A stretch of 64,000 nt of DNA from Streptomyces nojiriensis (lineage in GTDB: Bacteria; Actinomycetota; Actinomycetes; Streptomycetales; Streptomycetaceae): contig NZ_CP071139.1 in the NCBI RefSeq assembly GCF_017639205.1, positions 7,997,501 through 8,061,500 of the forward strand, given 5' to 3'. Below the pieces are notes generated by a model that was not told where the DNA came from, did no database searches, and worked only from the letters and a program-made list of their open reading frames with translations. Below, in pieces: positions 57,418 through 64,000 of the stretch. Position 1 is the first letter of the stretch. Each line of letters begins with the position of its first letter. A program made the position numbers and the translations under genes.

Positions 57418-58788
57418 TTAATCGGCGGCGGAGGCCGGATCGTCGAGTTCGTGCAGCCCCGCCGGGTCCTCGTCGGTCAGCAGCTCCCCGGTCGCGGTGA
57501 CGAAGCGCTGGCCGTGGCCCCGGTGGACGCAGAGGAGTTGGTCGCGGGTTCCGGTCCGGTCCCGGTGCACGGCCAGCGCCGGACCGTACTTGCTGCTGTG
57601 CCCCGGCATCGCGGTGTCCGTGCTCCACCCTGCTCCGTCGAAGGCGGACCACCACAGCTGCTGGCGGGCGGGGTCCCGGTGGACGCACATCAGCTTGCCG
57701 TCGAAGACGGCGAGGCCGATGTTGCTCCGGGTGCGGTGGCCGGGCAGCGCGCCCTCGGAGGTCCAGGCGGTGCCGCGCAGCCTGGTCCAGTGGATCGCCC
57801 CGTCCTTGGGGTTGCCGTACAGCAGGTGCAGGTCGCCGTCGTACACGGCGAGCGCCGGGGACCTCGTGGTGGCGCAGCCGGGGACGGGTTCGGGGGTTGT
57901 CCAGCTGCGGCCGTCCCTGCTGGTGGTGACCATGATCCGCTGGGCGGCGTCGGCGTAGGCGAGGTGGAGTGCGTCGCGGAAGACGGTCAGCGCCGGGCCG
58001 TAGACGCTCTCGGCGTCCGGGACCGGCCGATCCGGCGTCCAGGCATCACCGTCGTACGAGGTCAGCGCCATGCCCCAATCGCCCGAGCCGCCGCGGTGCG
58101 CGCAGTACAGGCGGTCCCGGTACACGGCCAGGGCCGGGCTGCCCAGGGTGTGGTGACCGGGGAACGGCTGGTCCCCGGACCAGCTGCCGTCCGCGCGGTG
58201 GGCGGTCCACCACAGGTCGGGGTTGTCGCCCCGGCCCTGGTAGACGCAGTACAGGTCATCGCGGAAGACGGCCAGGGCCGGTGTTTCGGAGGCGTAGCGC
58301 GCCGTGAACTGAACGTCGGCTCCCCAGCCTTCGCCCGGTTCGAACACGCTGAACCACAGGCCGGTCTCGCGCGGCGGCGCGTTGAGGGCCACGGGGGCGA
58401 GGAGGGTGGGCGCGGCCCATGGCGAGACCAGCTCGCACCCGGCACCCCGAGCGGCCGCCCCGATCTGTCCGGCGCGTCCGGCCAGCCCCGCGCCGACGGT
58501 TTTGGCGAGGGCCTCGGGCAGTGAGCCGGCGACCACTTCCTCCACCAGGCGGGGGAAGCCGCTGTCGGGCCCGGTGCTGTTGGGGCGTGCGAGGCGGTCG
58601 GCGGCGAGCTGGTCGAGGCGGAGGGCGAAGCCCCACTCCAGCAGTCGGACGGAGACGGCCGCCCCCGCCGCGGCGAGCTCCGCGCCCACCCGTTCCGCGT
58701 TCTCGACGGCCTTGGACGACGGAGCGTCCGCGCCGAACTCCGGTGCCTTGCCGCTCTGCCGCCCGGGGGCGGCGCCTTCGATCGCCAT
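57418..58788 (-). CDS. Repeat protein, probable six-bladed beta-propeller, unknown function
   Basis: 456 aa. After a helical N-terminal part (about 1-150) there are six repeats of about 48 residues, each with a core such as ALAVFRDDLYCVYQG, ALAVYRDRLYCAHRG, ALTVFRDALHLAYAD or GLAVFDGKLMCVHRD, plus a Trp-rich strand (LWWTAHRADGSWS). The pattern suggests a sialidase-like or lectin-type propeller. There is no signal peptide. ATG 58788 has AGGAGG just upstream; the longer frame to 58911 is unlikely. It follows the N-oxygenase operon after a 150-bp gap and may belong to it. Confidence 0.8.
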   Translation of the reverse strand: MAIEGAAPGRQSGKAPEFGADAPSSKAVENAERVGAELAAAGAAVSVRLLEWGFALRLDQLAADRLARPNSTGPDSGFPRLVEEVVAGSLPEALAKTVGAGLAGRAGQIGAAARGAGCELVSPWAAPTLLAPVALNAPPRETGLWFSVFEPGEGWGADVQFTARYASETPALAVFRDDLYCVYQGRGDNPDLWWTAHRADGSWSGDQPFPGHHTLGSPALAVYRDRLYCAHRGGSGDWGMALTSYDGDAWTPDRPVPDAESVYGPALTVFRDALHLAYADAAQRIMVTTSRDGRSWTTPEPVPGCATTRSPALAVYDGDLHLLYGNPKDGAIHWTRLRGTAWTSEGALPGHRTRSNIGLAVFDGKLMCVHRDPARQQLWWSAFDGAGWSTDTAMPGHSSKYGPALAVHRDRTGTRDQLLCVHRGHGQRFVTATGELLTDEDPAGLHELDDPASAAD

Positions 58789-58938
58789 GCTGTCCTCCTG
58801 TCTGCTGGGCCACGGGGCGGAAGGCCGCATTCCGCGCGGCGCGCGGGCAAACCGTTCCGATCCGCGGATTGACATGGACGCTTGCGGCCCGTTTCCGGCC
58901 AGGGGATGCACTGGTGGTGGCGGGCATCCGTGCCGTCC

Positions 58939-59490
58939 TCAGGGAAGGTCGGACGTAACGGGGGGCGCGAGCTGCCGCGCGTCGTGCGGCAGCGGGAGGA
59001 TCCGGTCGCCCACTCGGATCGTCCCGCCGCGGACCACTTCGGCCCGCAGGCCGCCGCGGTGCAGCAGGCCGCGGATCAGGCCGGGGCGGACCAGCTGTTC
59101 GAGACGGGCGCAGGGTTCGCTGAGTTTGAGTCCGCGCAGGACCACCACGCCGATCCGGAACTCCTGGTCCACCAGAGGGTTGAGCCGGATCTCGCGGCAG
59201 ACGAGGTTGCGTCGGCATTCGGCGGGGGTGAGCGTGATGCCGTGTTCGCGGGCCAGGGCCTCGAGCGCCTCGGCCTCGATGAGGGTGACGTCGCAGACCC
59301 CGGACGCCCGGCCGGTGCCCCGGCGCCGGGGCCTGGGGCCCTCGCCCGCCCAGTAGTTGCGGTCTCCCGCCAGCCCGCGGCCGGTCACTGCGCGGGCCTC
59401 TGCAACGCGGAAGGTGGGCTCCCCGGTGCGCGCGGCGAGGTGCAGGGAGGTGACCCGGCCGGGTCCGTACGGCGGCGGGGACTGTGCCAT
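58939..59490 (-). CDS. MOSC-domain protein
   Basis: 183 aa. The MOSC core is visible: AVTGRGLAGDRNYWAGEG, RRNLVCREIRLNPLVDQEFR and the conserved Cys in LSEPCARLEQL. MOSC domains bind sulfur or molybdenum cofactor and occur in sulfurases and N-hydroxylated-compound reductases such as YiiM and mARC. It is the last gene of the operon, 7 bp after the carrier-protein stop. A role in reducing or detoxifying N-oxygenated intermediates would fit the neighbours, but that is inference. Confidence 0.9.
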   Translation of the reverse strand: MAQSPPPYGPGRVTSLHLAARTGEPTFRVAEARAVTGRGLAGDRNYWAGEGPRPRRRGTGRASGVCDVTLIEAEALEALAREHGITLTPAECRRNLVCREIRLNPLVDQEFRIGVVVLRGLKLSEPCARLEQLVRPGLIRGLLHRGGLRAEVVRGGTIRVGDRILPLPHDARQLAPPVTSDLP

Positions 59491-59497
59491 GGGCGGC

Positions 59498-59731
59498 TCA
59501 CCCCTTCAGGAAGTGGTCCGTGAGGGACCGAAGGGTGCGGAACTGGTTCACGTCGATCTGGTCGAGCTGCAGCTCCCGGCCGATCAGGTCCTCCAGCAGC
59601 AGGATGAACTCCATGAAGCCGAGCGAGTCGATCAGCCGGTTCTCGATCAGGTCGAGGTCCTCCGGGATCTCCTCGACGGTGGGGTTGCGTTCGCGCAGCC
59701 AGTCCACGACCGGCTTGGTCACGTCATCCAT
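59498..59731 (-). CDS. Free-standing acyl/peptidyl carrier protein
   Basis: 77 aa, a normal ACP length. The phosphopantetheine site is Ser36 in RLIDSLGFMEFI. The sequence is acidic with the helix II pattern LLLEDLIGRELQLDQ. It begins 2 bp after the flavoenzyme gene stop. With an amino acid:carrier-protein ligase in the same operon it is the likely carrier of an aminoacyl thioester. It needs a PPTase; one is encoded at 15.0 kb. Confidence 0.93.
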   Translation of the reverse strand: MDDVTKPVVDWLRERNPTVEEIPEDLDLIENRLIDSLGFMEFILLLEDLIGRELQLDQIDVNQFRTLRSLTDHFLKG

Positions 59732-59733
59732 GG

Positions 59734-60744
59734 TCACCTCTCCTGGATCCGGTGCGGCTGGCGGGAGTCCGTCGGGGGCCGGCGTGCGCTCTCGTACTCC
59801 AGGCGCACCCGGGCAACGGTGACGGCGGCCGGGTGCAGGGCGGTGACGCGGGTGCAGGACCGACCGCAGTACATGGCCATCTGCTCGATGTGGCCGGTGG
59901 TGGCCTCGCTCGGAGCCGCCGCGCCGTAGCGCGGTACCGGGTGCTCCCGGCCGTCCACCCGGGTGGTGGCGATGAAGGTGGCCGGGGCGCGGTCCGAGGC
60001 GCTGGTGAGGGCATTGCGCAGGACGCGGTGCGGGCGGTTCGGCCAGCCGATGTCGAAGAGGGAGGTGATGAGGGTGTCGTCGGCCACGGCCTCGACCACC
60101 CGGCGTTTGAACTCCGGGTGCGCGGTGGATTCTGCGGCCGGGACGAACAGGGTGCCGGCCATGGCCCCGTCCGCGCCGCGCGCCACGGCCTCCGCGAGGT
60201 CCTCTCCGGTGGCGATCCCGCCCGCGACGGCCAGCACCGCGTGCGGGTGGCGGGCCCGGACGGCGGCCAGGAGGACGTCCGCGGGCAGTCGGCCGAGCAG
60301 GTGGCCGCCGGCTTCGGTGCCCTGGAGGACCAGGACCGCCGCGCCCTGCCCAAGGGCCGTGTCGGCGTCCTCGAGGGTGCCGACCTGGACCACCAGTGGG
60401 TGTCCGGCTGCCCGCACGGCCTGGGCCGCGTCGGCGTCGGGCAGCCCGAACGAGGTGACGAAGCCGCCCCGGGGCAGTTCGGGCAGGACGGCCCGGAGCT
60501 GGTCCAGGCAGCCGGCCGGCCCGGTGACCTCGGGGACCACGTTCACCCCGAACGGGCGGCCGGTGGCGGCCGCCACTTCCCGGACCAGCCGGGCGGCCCG
60601 TGCGGGTGCTTCCTTGTACAGCGCGAGGGTCCCGCCCGCTCCGGCCCGGGACACCTCGGCGCACAGGGCGGGGCCGGCGACGGCGCCCATCCCGGCTTGG
60701 AGGAGGGGCAGTTCGAGGCCGAGCCGGGTGGACAGCCGGGTCAC
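59734..60744 (-). CDS. Nitronate monooxygenase-like FMN enzyme
   Basis: 336 aa TIM barrel. LGLELPLLQAGMGAVAGPAL is the family start, and VLVLQGTEAGGH and VLAVAGGIATGEDLAEAVAR are the FMN/phosphate-binding motifs of nitronate monooxygenases (formerly 2-nitropropane dioxygenases), a family that also includes enoyl reductases. The C-terminus is unusual, with MAMYCGRSCTRV and a hydrophilic tail. GTG overlaps the stop of the ligase gene (GTGA). Beside an AurF-like N-oxygenase, a role in nitronate/nitro chemistry is attractive but unproven. Confidence 0.88.
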   Translation of the reverse strand: MTRLSTRLGLELPLLQAGMGAVAGPALCAEVSRAGAGGTLALYKEAPARAARLVREVAAATGRPFGVNVVPEVTGPAGCLDQLRAVLPELPRGGFVTSFGLPDADAAQAVRAAGHPLVVQVGTLEDADTALGQGAAVLVLQGTEAGGHLLGRLPADVLLAAVRARHPHAVLAVAGGIATGEDLAEAVARGADGAMAGTLFVPAAESTAHPEFKRRVVEAVADDTLITSLFDIGWPNRPHRVLRNALTSASDRAPATFIATTRVDGREHPVPRYGAAAPSEATTGHIEQMAMYCGRSCTRVTALHPAAVTVARVRLEYESARRPPTDSRQPHRIQER

Positions 60745-61609
60745 GAGCGTTCCCCCGTCTGCCGTACCGCGCGGTGCGCGGCGGCCAGGTCCCCTTCGAA
60801 GAGGTCGCCCAGGACGTGCACCCAGCGTTCCAGGCCGAAGGCGACGCAGCCGGTGAAGGCCGGGCGGCCCGCGTGGCTGATGGCGCGACGCTCGCCGAAG
60901 AAGTTGCGGTGGTGGTTGGTGGACGCGATGGCGGTGCCGTCGGTGTGCAGGTACTCGTCCTTGACGGGGGCGAGCAGCTGCATGACGGTGCGGGCGCCGT
61001 CCTTCTCGAAGAACGGGTCGGTGGCGGGCTGCCGGTCCAGGGTGAGGCCGAGGGCCGCGCCGAAGGCGAGGATCCGCTCCTGGTGCCGGTGAAGGTGGTT
61101 CGTACGGCTTCGGCGGAGCCGACGCACACGATTTCCCTCATGGTGAAACCCCAGAGCCTGCGCAGCCCGTCCTGGTGGTCCTCGTTGCGGAAGCATTGCG
61201 CGACGGTGGTGATCAGGACGGTGTTGTCGGCGCTGGTGCCGGTGAGGTGCAGGAAGCAGCCGTAGCAGGCAGCGGAGGGCAGCACGTGGGTGGCGTCGGC
61301 CAGATCGGCGGCAGGCAGTGCGGTGGTGGCCCCGGGCGGAGCCGCGGCGAGGGCGGCCAGCCGGTCGGGGCGGATCCGGGTGACCGGGCTGCCCAGGTGC
61401 GGGAAGTTGCGGAAGTAGTCGAGGGACCGCAGGTCTTCGGCTCGCAGCAGCGGCGGGTAGCTCCGCTGCCGGGCTCCGGCCTCGGTGCCCCAGCGGGTGA
61501 ACACCGCGTCGAGTGCGTCCCTCAGCAGAACGGCGGGTTCGTCGAGGGTGGCGAGTCCGTCCCGGACCGACCAGGTGGTCCCGGTGGCCGTGGGGTCAGT
61601 GACGGGCAT
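60741..61609 (-). pseudogene. Amino acid:[carrier protein] ligase (SerRS-like), broken by one frameshift
   Basis: Two frames together encode a truncated class II aaRS-like protein. The first part (from ATG 61609) contains PSAACYGCFLHL and the motif 2 region CFRNEDHQDGLRRLWGFTMR, and ends in frame near 61098. The second (to stop 60741) continues with HQERILAFGAALGLTLDRQP, DPFFEKDGARTVMQLL and motif 3 FGLERWVHVL. Total length is 869 nt, one short of 290 codons, so a single-base deletion at about 61098-61112 explains the break. Such enzymes lack the tRNA-binding arm and load glycine or alanine-like amino acids onto free carrier proteins. It overlaps the N-oxygenase gene by 14 bp. A sequencing error is possible. 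Confidence 0.85.
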
Positions 61610-62510
61610 CGAACACCCCGATCCGGTGGAGGAAGTCGGTGGTCTTGTGCAGGGCCTTGGCGTGGGCGGCCTGCCGGGCGGGGTGGGCGAGCAGTCGCCG
61701 GCGCAGCGCGAAGCCGTTCGCGAGGCCCGCGTCCCGGTAGACGGCCGGGTTGTAGAAGGACTCCATGCTGGTGGTGATGTAGCGGCCGAGATAGCTGCGC
61801 AGTTCGAGCCGGGTCGCCTCGTCCAGGCCGCTGTCGAGGAGCCGCTCCCACAGCAGTTGCACCAGGCGGCGGCCGAAGGCGATGTGCCGGGACTCGTCCT
61901 GGTGGTGCAGCCGGTTGATGTGCCGGATGGTCGCGTGCAGTCGGCGGTCGGCGGCCAGCTGGACGTTGTAGTGGTCGACGATCTGCTCGAAGATCAGGAT
62001 CCGGGCGAAGACGAGGAAGTTCTCGATGTCCGGGTCGCGCGGGGCCTCGGGCAGTCTGACCGACTTGTCGGGGTAGATCTTGTCGGCGTACTTGAGGCAG
62101 AAGGTGGCGAAGAACCACATGTGGTCGTTCTCCTCGCCGATGAAGTGGTGGAAGAACTCGGAGGGGAGCTCGAAGCCGGGCGTGTGGATGCGCCGGGTGA
62201 CCTCGATGAGCAGTTCGCGGATCCCGTGCACGTTGAGGCTGTAGAAGTTGATGCTCTCCCACCGGCACAGGGCCTGGATCCGGTCGGGGCCCAGTTCGTC
62301 CATCAGCTCGGTTCCGTGGACGGAGAGCAGTTCGGGGGACATCCAGAGCCCGTCGGCGGGGATCGTGGGCGGCCAGTCGAATGTGGTGAACGGGTTGTAG
62401 TAGTCCGCGGTGGCCTTGTCGGAGAGCCGGTCGAGCAGGGCCCTGAACTCGGTGTCGTCGGCGGTGGCGGTGCCGGCCGATCCGGCGGGCGGGGTGTTCC
62501 GGGGGCGCAT
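61596..62510 (-). CDS. AurF-like diiron N-oxygenase
   Basis: 304 aa, mainly helical. Carboxylate/His ligand motifs in order are RWESINFYSLNVHGIREL, FIGEENDHMWFFATFCLKYA, ARILIFEQIVDHYNVQL and HHQDESRHIAFGRRL, the pattern of AurF/CmlI-type non-haem diiron oxygenases that oxidise amines to hydroxylamine, nitroso or nitro groups. Related enzymes act on carrier-bound amino acids in the PVF/fragin pathways. ATG 62510 is chosen because AAGGAG lies 8 nt upstream and overlaps the end of the preceding gene; an ATG at 62528 lacks an RBS. It is central to the operon. Confidence 0.88.
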   Translation of the reverse strand: MRPRNTPPAGSAGTATADDTEFRALLDRLSDKATADYYNPFTTFDWPPTIPADGLWMSPELLSVHGTELMDELGPDRIQALCRWESINFYSLNVHGIRELLIEVTRRIHTPGFELPSEFFHHFIGEENDHMWFFATFCLKYADKIYPDKSVRLPEAPRDPDIENFLVFARILIFEQIVDHYNVQLAADRRLHATIRHINRLHHQDESRHIAFGRRLVQLLWERLLDSGLDEATRLELRSYLGRYITTSMESFYNPAVYRDAGLANGFALRRRLLAHPARQAAHAKALHKTTDFLHRIGVFDARH

Positions 62511-62515
62511 GGGCG

Positions 62516-63472
62516 TCACTCCTTCCATCGGACGGCCGACAGCAGGGCCCGATGCAGCTCGGGGGTGGATGCGGCCACGCAGGACCGCTGGTTGTCGATG
62601 CTCAGGTCGGTCAGGACGGTGTCGCCGAGCGGCTGTCCGTAGCCGTCGGTGATGACTGCCCCGGCGCGCTCGGCGAGGAAGACGGCCGCCGCGATGTCGT
62701 ACGGGAACAGGTGCAGGACCCGGCCGTTGCCGACGCGTTCGAACTCGGGCAGCAGCGCCGGGTCGTCACGCAGCAACCGGTTGCCGATGTCCACGTACGC
62801 GTCGAGCTGGCCCGTGAGCAGCCGGGAGACGGACCAGGTGGCGCTGTTGAAGACGAAGACCCCGCCGGTGTTGGCCGAGCGGTCGATGAGGTGGCCGTAG
62901 GCCTCGGTCATCAGGCGGGCCGGGTGGCCGTTGAACTCCAGCGACCAGAACATCCGCGCGGGGTCGGTGGTGCGGGTCAACGCCGGTACGGGGCGGTCGT
63001 AGCCGTGCGCAGTGATGCCGGGCGTCGCCAGGTCCCCGTAGAGGTAGGCACCCGTGCGCAGTTCCATCAGCAGCGCTTGCTCGACGTCGGCGATGCGCGG
63101 GCGCTGCGACATACGGGCGACGGCGACCGAGACGGTGGCCGACTCCAGGCCGGCGACGGCAGGCCGGGTGCCGTCGATGGGGTCGACGACCAGCAGGTGG
63201 GCCGGGTCCGTGCCGTGGTACTGCAGGCCGCGGTCCTCGGAGTAGACGGCGACGGGCAGGTCGTGACCGACGACGTACTTCCAGACGGCGGCCTCCGCGA
63301 CCTCGTCGAGGCCGAACTGGGCGTCCCCGCCCGGCGAATGGCCTCGGATCAGGCGGCTGCCGGCCCGGTGCCGGGCGGTCAGAACGGCCTCGCGGACGGC
63401 ACCGGCGAGGCCGGTCACGTACTGTCGCACAGCTGCGGCCTCAGAGGCGCTGCCGTGCTCGGGGCCGGTCAT
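62516..63472 (-). CDS. Inositol monophosphatase-family protein
   Basis: 318 aa. The metal/phosphate site is LLVVDPIDGTRPA, with an upstream acidic motif YSEDRG in place of the usual GEE. The late part (FPYDIAAAVFLAERAGAVIT) matches the WDxAAG region but reads YDIAAA. The family removes phosphate from inositol, histidinol, PAP or sugar phosphates. The altered motifs suggest a specialised substrate. ATG overlaps the stop of the aminotransferase gene (ATGA), and the N-oxygenase gene follows at once. Confidence 0.88.
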   Translation of the reverse strand: MTGPEHGSASEAAAVRQYVTGLAGAVREAVLTARHRAGSRLIRGHSPGGDAQFGLDEVAEAAVWKYVVGHDLPVAVYSEDRGLQYHGTDPAHLLVVDPIDGTRPAVAGLESATVSVAVARMSQRPRIADVEQALLMELRTGAYLYGDLATPGITAHGYDRPVPALTRTTDPARMFWSLEFNGHPARLMTEAYGHLIDRSANTGGVFVFNSATWSVSRLLTGQLDAYVDIGNRLLRDDPALLPEFERVGNGRVLHLFPYDIAAAVFLAERAGAVITDGYGQPLGDTVLTDLSIDNQRSCVAASTPELHRALLSAVRWKE

Positions 63473-64000
63473 GCGGCGGCCTCGGCGGCGAAGAGGGCTT
63501 CGAGCCTGTCGCAGAGCAGATCGGCCTCGGCGCGGGTGAGGATCAGCGGCGGGCGGATCTTGATCACGTTGCCCCGGCCGTAGCGGGAGGTGCGAAGGAT
63601 CAGGCCGTGGTCCATCCCGCGTTGGGCGAGGGCTTGGGCCCGTTCGCTGTGTGGGCGGCCCCGGTCGTCGCCGATCTCGATCCCGATCATCAGGCCGAGG
63701 CCTCGCACGTCCACGACGGCGGGGTGCAGGGCGGCCAGTGCGCGCAGCCGTTCCATGATGTGGGCGCCGACCTCCCGGACGTTCTCCAGGAAGCCGGGGC
63801 GGCCTATCACCTCGAGGGTGGTGGCCGCGGCGGCAGCGGCGAGGACGTTGCCGCCGTAGGTGAAGGAGTGGTGGTCGGCGCTGAGCCCGGACATCCGCTC
63901 GTCGGCGACGATGGCCGCGATCTGGGCGCCGGAGCCGCCGAGGCCCTTGGCGGTGGTCAGGATGTCGGGGCGGACCCCGTAGTGCTCTGCGGCGAACATC
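63469..64000 (-). CDS. Class III aminotransferase (partial, C-terminal part)
   Basis: The last 177 codons of a PLP enzyme; the start lies beyond the window. ILTTAKGLGGSGAQIAAIVA contains the PLP-binding Lys, SFTYGGNVLAAAAAATTLEV is the HTYGGNPLACAA-type motif of class III (omega) aminotransferases, and VRGLGLMIGIEIGDD is the usual C-terminal domain start. It would transfer an amino group to an aldehyde or keto substrate. It is the most upstream visible gene of the operon (ATGA overlap with the next). Confidence 0.93.
   Translation of the reverse strand, partial: MFAAEHYGVRPDILTTAKGLGGSGAQIAAIVADERMSGLSADHHSFTYGGNVLAAAAAATTLEVIGRPGFLENVREVGAHIMERLRALAALHPAVVDVRGLGLMIGIEIGDDRGRPHSERAQALAQRGMDHGLILRTSRYGRGNVIKIRPPLILTRAEADLLCDRLEALFAAEAAA

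Overview
The window is high-GC actinobacterial DNA and almost certainly a Streptomyces chromosome. The support is strong third-position GC bias, GTG/TTG starts, many 4-bp start/stop overlaps, a modular type I PKS with a LAL regulator, Streptomyces-type stress genes and sigB-like promoters. No rRNA, tRNA, CRISPR array or prophage was recognised.

Region 1 (1-22.7 kb) is the end of a large macrolide cluster. It holds the last PKS module with its thioesterase (KS-AT-DH-KR-ACP-TE, methylmalonyl-type AT), a discrete acyltransferase, a two-gene ABC exporter, a shortened nucleotidyltransferase, a type II thioesterase that has lost its catalytic residues, an acyl-CoA ligase, an FAD amino-acid monooxygenase, a PPTase, a metallophosphoesterase, a LAL activator, an acyl-CoA carboxylase beta subunit and an agmatinase-family amidinohydrolase. 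Monooxygenase, ligase, discrete acyltransferase and amidinohydrolase together match the guanidinobutanoate starter route of marginolactones and linear polyenes (azalomycin, desertomycin, ECO-02301, clethramycin/mediomycin). The expected product is an amino- or guanidino-ended polyol macrolide closed through a 2-methyl-2-enoate ester. Repeated (T/C)AGGGGT boxes at a fixed distance from -10-like sites in four promoters look like operators of the LAL activator.

Region 2 (23-34 kb) is accessory: an HD/NTF2 fusion protein, two GlxA-type regulators, an alpha/beta hydrolase divergent from a TetR gene across a perfect 24-bp palindrome, an IS1380 remnant, an MBL-fold hydrolase, a coupled pair of unknown genes and a PLD-family enzyme.

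Region 3 (34-57 kb) is a cold- and general-stress island. It runs through a structured leader, MerR-like gene, cspA, DEAD-box helicase and CBS protein; then rsbQ-rsbP-STAS, a secreted pectate lyase/pectin methylesterase fusion, an ECF sigma factor with a membrane partner, an RsbU-like phosphatase, an HTTM/DUF5819 pair, an ice-binding-like secreted protein, PRC-barrel proteins, hemerythrin and small DUF proteins. Three sites match the sigB consensus.

Region 4 (57.4-64 kb, running off the window) is a compact minus-strand operon that I cannot match to a known pathway: class III aminotransferase, inositol-monophosphatase-like enzyme, AurF-like diiron N-oxygenase, a SerRS-like amino acid:carrier-protein ligase (broken by a one-base frameshift), a nitronate-monooxygenase-like flavoenzyme, a free carrier protein and a MOSC protein. 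It looks like a carrier-protein-tethered amino-acid N-oxidation pathway and is the best candidate here for an undescribed system.
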